Assembly (NCBI GenBank): GCA_026394855.1
Contig: JAPLZT010000017.1
Coordinates: 1-17,806 of the forward strand
From: Candidatus Woesebacteria bacterium
GTDB taxonomy: Bacteria > Patescibacteriota > Microgenomatia > UBA8517
Reading direction: 5' to 3'
DNA length: 17,806 bases
Below are positions 12,353 through 17,806 of this stretch, in pieces. Position numbers and translations under genes: made by a program. The notes under the pieces were generated by a model that saw only the letters and a list, made by a program, of their open reading frames with translations, made no database searches and had not been told where the DNA came from. Each line of letters starts with the position of its first letter. Position 1 is the first letter of the stretch.

Positions 12353-12958
12353 ATGAATACTTTTTATTTAATCAGACATGGTCAGAAAGTGACAGAAGCC
12401 GGAGACCCCGGGCTTACTGAATTAGGAGGACAGCAGTCAAGAAAAACTGCAGAGTTTTTAAAAGATAAAAATATTTTAAAAATTTATTCCAGTACTTTTG
12501 CAAGAGCCTGGGAAACCACAGAAATTATTAATGAAATACTAAAAGTCGGAGTTATTTTTGATGATAGATTAAGAGAAAAAATGAATTGGGGTTCAATTCC
12601 TAACCAAACACTTAAAGAATTTTTGAAAGAATGGGAATATTCAAATCTTCATAGAGATTTTAAACCTAAAGCAGGCATTTCTTCATTACAATCAGGTCAA
12701 GATGTTTTTAATGTGATATCTGAGATATCAGTCTCTCTCCCCGACTCCAATATTGTAATAGTTACCCATGGCGGGGTTATCTGTGATTTGTTAAGAAATT
12801 TGTTTTCGGATGACGAACTTAGAGAATTTAAACAAGATTTTCCTGAACTACTAGATAAATTAATTAAAGAGTGTTCGATAACTACTTTAGTATACGAGAA
12901 TAATAAATTTAAATTAGGAGAAATTAGTTCAACTAAACATTTAAGTCTGATTAATTAA
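12353..12958 (+). CDS. Histidine phosphatase superfamily protein, second copy
   Basis: This 201-aa protein begins MNTFYLIRHGQKV (catalytic His9), followed by LTELGGQQSRKTAEFL, IYSSTFARAWETTEII (phosphate-pocket Arg), DDRLREKMNWGS (acid residue region) and NIVIVTHGGVICDLL (second His). It is clearly a homologue of the divergent 207-aa phosphatase but shares little beyond the motifs, so it is probably not a recent duplicate. RHGQKV rather than RHGESE places it nearer to SixA/PhoE-type or RNase-H-phosphatase-like proteins, with the substrate unknown. No SD precedes the ATG, only a possible -10. It ends 8 bp inside the convergent GNAT gene. Confidence 0.9.
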   Translation: MNTFYLIRHGQKVTEAGDPGLTELGGQQSRKTAEFLKDKNILKIYSSTFARAWETTEIINEILKVGVIFDDRLREKMNWGSIPNQTLKEFLKEWEYSNLHRDFKPKAGISSLQSGQDVFNVISEISVSLPDSNIVIVTHGGVICDLLRNLFSDDELREFKQDFPELLDKLIKECSITTLVYENNKFKLGEISSTKHLSLIN

Positions 12959-13514
12959 CCTTAATATTTTTATACATTTGAGTATCGTCAACTAATTTTC
13001 CCTTGTATAAATTTCCCTTTGGTAGTTTTCCGTATTCAATAAACCCAAAATCTTTATACATTTTTATTGCTTTTTCGTTTTCTGCAAAAACTTCAAGTGT
13101 TACTATCTTAAGTTTCATTAGGTTTTTAGAGGCTTCTTCCAAAGTAAGTTTCATCAAGAGTTTCCCAAAACCTCTTCCACGATATATTTGGGCAATCGTA
13201 ATCCCGAAAACTCCTATATGGCATTTAATTCTTTCGCCAAGGTCAATTGCAGAAATTCCCGAAAGTTCACCATTTACAAATAAAAGTAACTGTACAGTTT
13301 CTTTTTCCCCTATTCTTTTAAGCTGATTTTTAAGATATTTCTGTTCATGTTTTAGGGATATTTCTTCACCCTGCCAGGTTATGTAAGTTTTCTCTTTTGA
13401 AATTGCGTTTATGTATTTGAGCATAGCCTCAACATCTCCGTTTTGAGGATATCTAATAACTACTTCGGAATTTCCAATGTTGTTGCAATAGACGACATTA
13501 TTTGATTTATACAT
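12951..13514 (-). CDS. GNAT-family N-acetyltransferase
   Basis: This 187-aa protein has the GNAT core: N-terminal VVIRYPQNGDVEAMLKYIN, strand LLLFVNGELSGISAIDL, and motif A GITIAQIYRGRGFGKLLM with the acetyl-CoA pyrophosphate loop R-G-R-G-F-G at 112-117. Motif B is LEVFAENEKAIKMYKDFGFIEYGKLPKG, the usual NxxAixlYxxxGF end. It would transfer acetyl from acetyl-CoA to an amine. The closeness to RimJ/RimL-like and amino-acid or diamine acetyltransferases leaves the substrate open. About 17 residues precede the core, and no later in-frame ATG fits better. A perfect extended -10 (TGATATAAT) lies nine bases before the ATG. The gene is divergent from the GrpB-HAD fusion and overlaps the histidine phosphatase 3' end by 8 bp. 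Confidence 0.92.
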   Translation of the reverse strand: MYKSNNVVYCNNIGNSEVVIRYPQNGDVEAMLKYINAISKEKTYITWQGEEISLKHEQKYLKNQLKRIGEKETVQLLLFVNGELSGISAIDLGERIKCHIGVFGITIAQIYRGRGFGKLLMKLTLEEASKNLMKLKIVTLEVFAENEKAIKMYKDFGFIEYGKLPKGNLYKGKLVDDTQMYKNIKVN

Positions 13515-13523
13515 AATGCCTAG

Positions 13524-13532
13524 ATTATATCA
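13524..13532 (-). promoter_or_regulatory. Extended -10 promoter TGATATAAT for the GNAT gene
   Basis: The minus strand reads TGA then a perfect TATAAT (13529-13524), nine bases before the ATG at 13514. A leader of about 3 nt is predicted. Any -35 would fall at about 13547-13552, on top of the divergent gene's -10. Confidence 0.6.
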
Positions 13533-13545
13533 GACTCATTGGTCG

Positions 13546-13554
13546 TGCTAAAAT
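13546..13554 (+). promoter_or_regulatory. Extended -10 promoter TGCTAAAAT, leaderless geometry, for the gene at 13561
   Basis: TGC plus TAAAAT (13549-13554, 5 of 6) is followed by exactly six bases and then ATG 13561. The predicted +1 is the start codon. No SD and no strong -35. Confidence 0.6.
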
Positions 13555-13560
13555 TGAAGT

Positions 13561-14589
13561 ATGCTCACAAAAGATGAATTGGATTTCTTAAATAAAATTC
13601 CAGCTGATAAGAAAGTTAATTTTCATTCATTCGATCCAAAAGTTGTCAGGATGGCAGAAGATCTAATTCAATCAATAAGTAATATCTTTCCGGATCTGGA
13701 AGTTAAACACATGGGAGCATCAGCTTTAGGAATTTCGGGACAAAACGACATTGATATTTACGCTTTTTCAGAACCAAAAGATTTTGAGAAGTTCCTTCCT
13801 GGTTTGGTTAAACTTTTCGAGAAGCCACTCCACAGACACGAAACTTTCATTGAATGGAAATTTAAGAGAGAGGAATTTGATGTCGAATTTTACTTGACCA
13901 CCAAAGATTCAAAAACAATGAAAAAGCAACTTATGGTTTTTCAAACACTCAAAAACAACAAGGATTTACTTAAGGAGTACGAGAAATTAAAAGAATCCAT
14001 GAATGAAAAATCCTTTAGGGAATACCAAGAGAAAAAGTACGAGTTCTACCACAGGATTTTAGACAATAAAATTAAGGCAATTATATTTGATCTGGTCGGT
14101 GTATTGGTACTTAAAAAAGAAGGTTTTATTGCAACTTCACCTGATGAAATTAATGCTCAAAATATCGAGAAAGAAAAACTTAACTTAAGCGATGGAGAAA
14201 TTAAGAAAGCTCTTCCGTATATCCCAACAAAATTTGAAAGGTTTGAAAAGCTCTGGGAAATTCTTTCTGATCTTAAAAAACAATATAAACTAGCAGTTAT
14301 AAATAACGGCAATTCAATAGCTTTAAGATACTGGAAAGAAAAGTTTGATTTTGGTATTTTTAATTTATATATTAATTCAGGTGAGATAGGACTTAGAAAA
14401 CCGGACCCAAAAATATATTTACTTACTTGCAAGAAATTAGACGTAAAACCTGAAGAATGTCTATTTATGGATGACTCCTTAGAAAATATTGAAGCAGCAA
14501 AGAAATTGGGAATGAAAACTATATGGTGGAATAAAGGCGAGAACAAAGAGAAATTGTTAACTGAATTTAAAAAACTGGTAAATAGCTAA
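13561..14589 (+). CDS. GrpB-type nucleotidyltransferase-like domain fused to a HAD hydrolase (342 aa)
   Basis: Residues about 20-168 resemble the GrpB/UPF0157 family of the nucleotidyltransferase superfamily: VKHMGASALGISGQNDIDIYAF (48-69) corresponds to the family's H-x-GST-A-V-x-G-L-x-x-K-x-x-I-D-I motif with Asp63 and Asp65, and the tail EYEKLKESMNEKSFREYQEKKYEFYHRIL is the usual GrpB C-terminal helix. Residues 170-342 are a HAD subfamily IA hydrolase: motif 1 FDLVGVL (nucleophile Asp177, but Val at 179 where the second Asp usually stands), motif 2 INN (248-249), motif 3 Lys280 in RKPDP, and motif 4 MDDSLENI (Asp304, Asp305). The missing second Asp occurs in some YihX-like members. The fusion suggests linked nucleotidyl transfer and phosphate removal. 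The next gene starts one base after its stop. Confidence 0.85.
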   Translation: MLTKDELDFLNKIPADKKVNFHSFDPKVVRMAEDLIQSISNIFPDLEVKHMGASALGISGQNDIDIYAFSEPKDFEKFLPGLVKLFEKPLHRHETFIEWKFKREEFDVEFYLTTKDSKTMKKQLMVFQTLKNNKDLLKEYEKLKESMNEKSFREYQEKKYEFYHRILDNKIKAIIFDLVGVLVLKKEGFIATSPDEINAQNIEKEKLNLSDGEIKKALPYIPTKFERFEKLWEILSDLKKQYKLAVINNGNSIALRYWKEKFDFGIFNLYINSGEIGLRKPDPKIYLLTCKKLDVKPEECLFMDDSLENIEAAKKLGMKTIWWNKGENKEKLLTEFKKLVNS

Positions 14590-14590
14590 T

Positions 14591-15094
14591 ATGGGAGATT
14601 ATTCAAAGTATACCGACTATAAAACCGTTATGGCGGTTAACGCTCTTATTTGGTGCGACGGTAAAATATTGATGCTTAAAAGAGCAGACACTAAAAAACT
14701 TGATCCCGGACTTTATGCAGGAATCGGGGGAAAGGTGGAACCTCACGAAAGTTTTTACGATGCTCTCCTTCGGGAAATTAAAGAGGAAACAGGACTAACG
14801 GAATTTTTATCAATAAAGCCATATTCTGTAACCCAACATCCATATCCTCCGGATGATTCGGAATGGGTGAATATCTATTTTATTGTCAAAATTGCAAAAC
14901 AGGTAAATGTAGAACCAAATAAAGACGGAACGTTTCATTGGATTGATCCAAAAGAAATAGACTCATATCAAACCACTACCGACACTAAAGAATATATCAA
15001 AATTATTTTCAAAAATCCCGATGCCTTTATCTTCGGATTCTTTGATCATGATAAATCAGGCAAACTTATAAATAAAGTTGTTAAGATTTTATAG
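14591..15094 (+). CDS. Nudix hydrolase, MutT/8-oxo-dGTPase-like
   Basis: This 167-aa protein has a full Nudix box at 47-69 (GKVEPHESFYDALLREIKEETGL). MAVNALIWCDGKILMLKRADTKKLDPGLYAGIGGK leads into it, a pattern common to MutT-like and 8-oxo-dGTP diphosphatase proteins, and FHWIDPKEIDSY is the usual post-box strand. It would hydrolyse a nucleoside diphosphate-X substrate, possibly a damaged nucleotide. It lies one base after the GrpB-HAD gene and two bases before another Nudix gene, so the three form a transcription unit starting at the promoter at 13546. No SD is visible. Confidence 0.92.
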   Translation: MGDYSKYTDYKTVMAVNALIWCDGKILMLKRADTKKLDPGLYAGIGGKVEPHESFYDALLREIKEETGLTEFLSIKPYSVTQHPYPPDDSEWVNIYFIVKIAKQVNVEPNKDGTFHWIDPKEIDSYQTTTDTKEYIKIIFKNPDAFIFGFFDHDKSGKLINKVVKIL

Positions 15095-15096
15095 AT

Positions 15097-15561
15097 ATGG
15101 AAGAAAAACCGAGAATTAAAATAAGGTTAAGAATGGTGATTGTTAAAAATGGAAAACTTCTTGTGACATACGATTCTGAAGAAGATTACTATTACTATAT
15201 TGGGGGAAAACTTGAATACGGAGAAACAGTTTTGGAGGGAACCCAAAGAGAAATAAAAGAAGAGTTGGGAGAAGATGTTAAATTAAATTTTAGAAAAATT
15301 CTTTACATTCGAGATTTTCTTCAACCCGAAAAAGATGAACACAGTTTGGAACTATTTATTTTGGGAGATGTAAATAAATATGAGGAACTTGAGCATTATC
15401 CTGATCCTGAACATGGAGATAAAAAATGGTCTACTTGGCTTGATATAAATAAACTTCCGGATAACCTTTTCCCTAAACCTTTAACCAAAAAACTTCAGGA
15501 AGATTTTGAGGAAGGGTTTATTAATTCAGGTGAATATGTAGGGAGAATGGATGGCGAATAA
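15097..15561 (+). CDS. Nudix hydrolase (154 aa)
   Basis: The Nudix box is complete at 37-58 (GKLEYGETVLEGTQREIKEELG). The N-terminal IKIRLRMVIVKNGKLLVTYDSEEDYYYYIGG is a short beta sheet with an acidic, Tyr-rich loop where MutT-like proteins usually carry the residues that read the base. The C-terminal half (HSLELFILGDVNKYEELEHYPDPEHGDKKWSTWLDINKLPDNLFP) fits small NTP-pyrophosphohydrolases. It is third in the unit with the GrpB-HAD fusion and the previous Nudix gene. The two neighbouring Nudix proteins share the box but little else, so an old rather than recent duplication is likely. Its stop is 17 bp from that of the convergent 592-aa gene. Confidence 0.9.
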   Translation: MEEKPRIKIRLRMVIVKNGKLLVTYDSEEDYYYYIGGKLEYGETVLEGTQREIKEELGEDVKLNFRKILYIRDFLQPEKDEHSLELFILGDVNKYEELEHYPDPEHGDKKWSTWLDINKLPDNLFPKPLTKKLQEDFEEGFINSGEYVGRMDGE

Positions 15562-15578
15562 TATAGCCGATGAAAAAA

Positions 15579-17357
15579 TTATCTCAAGGTTGCTATTATC
15601 TTCTCCTGAGAAGCAGTTAGCTCTGTTAATAAATTGCGTGTCGTTTTTACAACTAATTCAAGTGAAGTTTTATAACCGGGACATATTCTTGGCAACTTCA
15701 GCCTGAATTTTACTCCGTTCAATTCATTGTATCCTCCTTGTATACACACCCGTGTTTGAGGAAGCCCAAAGCTGTCCCCCAAATCTATATAAGGCGAATT
15801 AATTTTTTTTACAACATTAGCTACAATTTTATTTATTTCGTTGTTAAAATTCTTTACTTTTCCTTCTATATTTTCGTTTTGACTACCAAGATTTTGAATA
15901 CTTTTCAAAACTTCACCCTTCGGAAAGAAAAAAGTATGGTATGTATAGGAAAAAAGATTCCACCTTACCTTATTATTATCCATATGGATTTTGGCAAGTT
16001 GTGAATTCAATAAACTAACGGTTTCTCTTTGTTTAGCCAGCCATGTGGAACTTGGTCGTGGGAAGTGGACGATATGAGGTTCATAAATATTACCACCCAC
16101 TAAGGCTCTCTTTCTAGTTATTTCTTGAGATAATTTTTCATCAGTTGTATAAGCTACTCCAAAAAAGTATTTACGGCCGCCCCTTTGATGTTTGCTTACG
16201 CTCAATGTTTTAATTATGTGTAAATTCGGCGGTAGATCATTATCTAAGTGTTCTCTGACTTGGAACAGAGGATCGACTGTAACATCAATTACAGCATATC
16301 TATTCGTTCCAGGATTCTCGTGGCAAAATTGGGCAAGATTATTTATTGTTTGGATTGGACTTTCGATATGGGCAGATTTGTCAAAAGTAAAAAAATTAGT
16401 TGGTTCTAAATTTATCAACACTATTTGTGTGGAACGAGTAACTTTATCTGATATACAAAATGATTTTTGTGCTGTTAGCATATTTTCGTAGTACCAATAA
16501 GGGTGAATGTATGCGTTTCCATTACATACTTTTGAGAGAGTTAATAAAACTGCTTCGGAGGATGAAGTTCCGCTTGAAAACAGAATGCTGTTGTCTTGAG
16601 TATCTTCGACATTTTCCTTTAATATATTCCCCCAATGTTTGGAACTGTTCTTTCCCCATCGATTTAAGTCTGCTTCTGTTGCATGCAAAGAAAGCTCCCC
16701 TTTTCTTCTAAACATACTGCTGTAGGTTGAGTCTGGTTGAACTTTGACATCAGCCTGTCTGCTGTTCGAATCGATTGCCAATTGCAGTCTTTCCAATGGA
16801 TTTATTCCACACTTTATGAGTGATTTATACAACTCCTGTCTGGCAACTCCGCATGGTGGATCTGGTTTTACAATTGGGCTTTCTGCTGTACCTATCCAGT
16901 AGGCTAGTTCTGGAGTAAGCATGCCCGTAAAACCCGACTTTGGGCTAAATCTTTCTATTTGTTCTTGTGAGGCTATTACTATATCTTGGATAGGCGATCT
17001 AACTATACCAGCTAGTACTTCCGTAACTTGTTGAGGATATGTTTGTTTATATACATCAGACCTAAAATACACTGCTGCTGCGTCAGTTAATCGTGGAGAT
17101 CTTTCCGGTAAATAGCTTCTTATTTCGTCAGAAAGATATGTGTCGAAATAATGTATGGCTGCCCTAACTGCGGTAACACTATCGACCTCCGGCTTACTTA
17201 TCGTATCTTCTATTTCAGTCAAATAATCCATTCCAGTTTGGTCAATTAACATGTTTTTAGAAGAATGCATGAACTTTATTGCAACACTCTTTTGTTCGTC
17301 AGAAGAAACATATGTAAGCAAACTGCCTTCTTTGTAAGTTTCTCGTTCAGTCAACAT
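15579..17357 (-). CDS. Putative PLP-dependent fold-type-I enzyme with an unrecognised N-terminal domain (592 aa)
   Basis: The C-terminal part looks like a fold-type-I PLP enzyme. NSILFSSGTSSSEAVLLTLS (256-275) resembles the phosphate-binding G-T-x-x-x-x-E-A loop, YAVIDVT supplies an Asp (358) where the pyridine-nitrogen Asp is expected, and IIKTLSVSKHQRGGRKYFFG carries a candidate Schiff-base Lys389 in S-K-H followed by GG, much like the SxTK-x-x-x-G of cystathionine-gamma-synthase-like and aminotransferase enzymes. Residues 1-220 match nothing I know (TDAAAVYFRSDVYKQTYPQQV, PCGVARQELYKSLIKCGINPLER). At 592 aa it is 150-200 residues longer than typical members. It could be a transaminase, lyase or racemase acting on an amino acid, but no substrate can be named. 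It lies 30 bp downstream of a Nudix gene on the same strand. The start at 17357 has no SD. Confidence 0.65.
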   Translation of the reverse strand: MLTERETYKEGSLLTYVSSDEQKSVAIKFMHSSKNMLIDQTGMDYLTEIEDTISKPEVDSVTAVRAAIHYFDTYLSDEIRSYLPERSPRLTDAAAVYFRSDVYKQTYPQQVTEVLAGIVRSPIQDIVIASQEQIERFSPKSGFTGMLTPELAYWIGTAESPIVKPDPPCGVARQELYKSLIKCGINPLERLQLAIDSNSRQADVKVQPDSTYSSMFRRKGELSLHATEADLNRWGKNSSKHWGNILKENVEDTQDNSILFSSGTSSSEAVLLTLSKVCNGNAYIHPYWYYENMLTAQKSFCISDKVTRSTQIVLINLEPTNFFTFDKSAHIESPIQTINNLAQFCHENPGTNRYAVIDVTVDPLFQVREHLDNDLPPNLHIIKTLSVSKHQRGGRKYFFGVAYTTDEKLSQEITRKRALVGGNIYEPHIVHFPRPSSTWLAKQRETVSLLNSQLAKIHMDNNKVRWNLFSYTYHTFFFPKGEVLKSIQNLGSQNENIEGKVKNFNNEINKIVANVVKKINSPYIDLGDSFGLPQTRVCIQGGYNELNGVKFRLKLPRICPGYKTSLELVVKTTRNLLTELTASQEKIIATLR

Positions 17358-17387
17358 GGTGTGAGGATAATTCAGGCAGGAGTAAAG

Positions 17388-17806
17388 TTATGACAATGCA
17401 TTCACCTGTATCAAAATATCAAATGCTTTTTTCTCGTCGTCATGTTGCATAACTTCTTTCACTTTAGTAATAGTCATCCAATCATAACCTATGCTTTCTT
17501 CATTAAGTATAATTTTGGTATCGATATCCTTTAGCCTTATTGCAAAAAATTTAATAACTGTTTTACCTCTTTTATCTGTAAATTCTATTTCATAGTTCAA
17601 TTTTTGGACGTTATTAGCTTTACTGAGGCCAAATTCTTCCTCTGACTCCCTGAGGGCGGTATTTTCTTCTGCTTCATTAGTCTCGACATTTCCAAACAAA
17701 ATTGTCCACTCGTCTTCATAACCATTAAAAGGTCTATTGTGGCGGATTAAAAAACGTGGTTTACCTTCCGGGTCAATTGTCCAAACAATTATACCCGCTT
17801 TCAGAA
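17388..17806 (-). CDS. Nudix hydrolase, 5' end beyond the window
   Basis: The frame is open to the right edge and ends with TAA at 17390-17388. The visible part, about 139 aa, starts LKAGIIVWTIDPEGKPRFLI and then RHNRPFNGYEDEWTILFG, followed by a complete Nudix box (GNVETNEAEENTALRESEEEFGL). FFAIRLKDIDTKIILNEES and IGYDWMTITKVKEVM match the post-box strands and helix. The W-x-x-G/FG approach to the box resembles diadenosine-tetraphosphate or bis(5'-nucleosyl) hydrolases of the Nudix family. A TTG at 17699 could be mistaken for a start, but the coding homology clearly extends upstream of it. It is the first visible gene of a minus-strand pair with the 592-aa putative PLP enzyme. Confidence 0.88.
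   Translation of the reverse strand, partial: LKAGIIVWTIDPEGKPRFLIRHNRPFNGYEDEWTILFGNVETNEAEENTALRESEEEFGLSKANNVQKLNYEIEFTDKRGKTVIKFFAIRLKDIDTKIILNEESIGYDWMTITKVKEVMQHDDEKKAFDILIQVNALS

Noticed and set aside
13003..13326. Open frame antisense to the GNAT gene
   Set aside because: The GNAT frame carries clear family motifs and the opposite frame has none.
17697..17699. TTG at 17699 as the start of the last Nudix gene
   Set aside because: The Nudix-like sequence AGIIVWTIDPEG and onward continues in frame to the window edge, so the gene extends beyond it.
1..17806. Alternative genetic code (TGA as Gly or Trp) as in some CPR lineages
   Set aside because: TGA ends the dehydrogenase at 7532-7534 and several frames where homology stops, and Trp is coded by TGG throughout.

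Overview
The window looks like a piece of a small-genome bacterium of the Candidate Phyla Radiation (Patescibacteria), most likely the Microgenomates side. The reasons are AT-rich, tightly packed genes with many 1-9 bp gaps or overlaps, a run of type IV-pilin-like prepilins, a small VVTK-repeat coiled-coil protein, a HicBA module, large secreted proteins with no clear relatives, and many Nudix and histidine-phosphatase genes. TGA is used as a stop and TGG as Trp, so the code is standard. This assignment is an inference from gene style. There is no rRNA, tRNA, CRISPR array or transposase in the window, and no gene-free stretch above 300 bp.

Layout. (1) 1-2232: five consecutive type IV/type II-secretion prepilins on the + strand, the first cut by the window edge. 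(2) 2233-3520: an accessory patch with a frameshifted VVTK-repeat gene, a hicBA toxin-antitoxin cassette bracketed by a 16-bp direct repeat, and a 65-aa His/Pro-rich gene whose promoter sits in the eroded 5' end of the next gene. (3) 3444-7534: a small-molecule cluster holding a 5'-truncated phosphonopyruvate-decarboxylase-like gene, a minus-strand operon (cytidylyltransferase, Nudix hydrolase, APH/methylthioribose-kinase-like kinase) and a 3-hydroxyisobutyrate-dehydrogenase-type oxidoreductase. (4) 7557-11665: exported proteins, namely a 556-aa surface protein, a membrane-anchored VWC-like mini-protein and a 686-aa Cys-repeat surface protein. (5) 11683-17806: two divergent histidine phosphatases, a GNAT acetyltransferase, a GrpB-HAD fusion, three Nudix hydrolases and a 592-aa putative PLP enzyme.

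The strongest cross-cutting signal is promoter geometry. Several + strand genes have a -10 hexamer ending 6-7 nt before the ATG (2269, 2659, 6689, 13561), so the predicted transcription start falls on or next to the start codon. These genes lack a Shine-Dalgarno sequence, which points to leaderless mRNAs. The 65-aa gene at 3403 is the contrast: a consensus-like promoter, an 18-nt leader and a near-perfect SD.

The most promising candidates for something undescribed are the decarboxylase/kinase/cytidylyltransferase/dehydrogenase cluster, the repeat-bracketed hicBA cassette (whose repeat recurs in a promoter at 7557), the GrpB-HAD fusion, the 592-aa PLP-like protein with an unrecognised N-terminal domain, and the Cys-rich exported pair. 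All functions are read from sequence motifs by eye. No database search was run.
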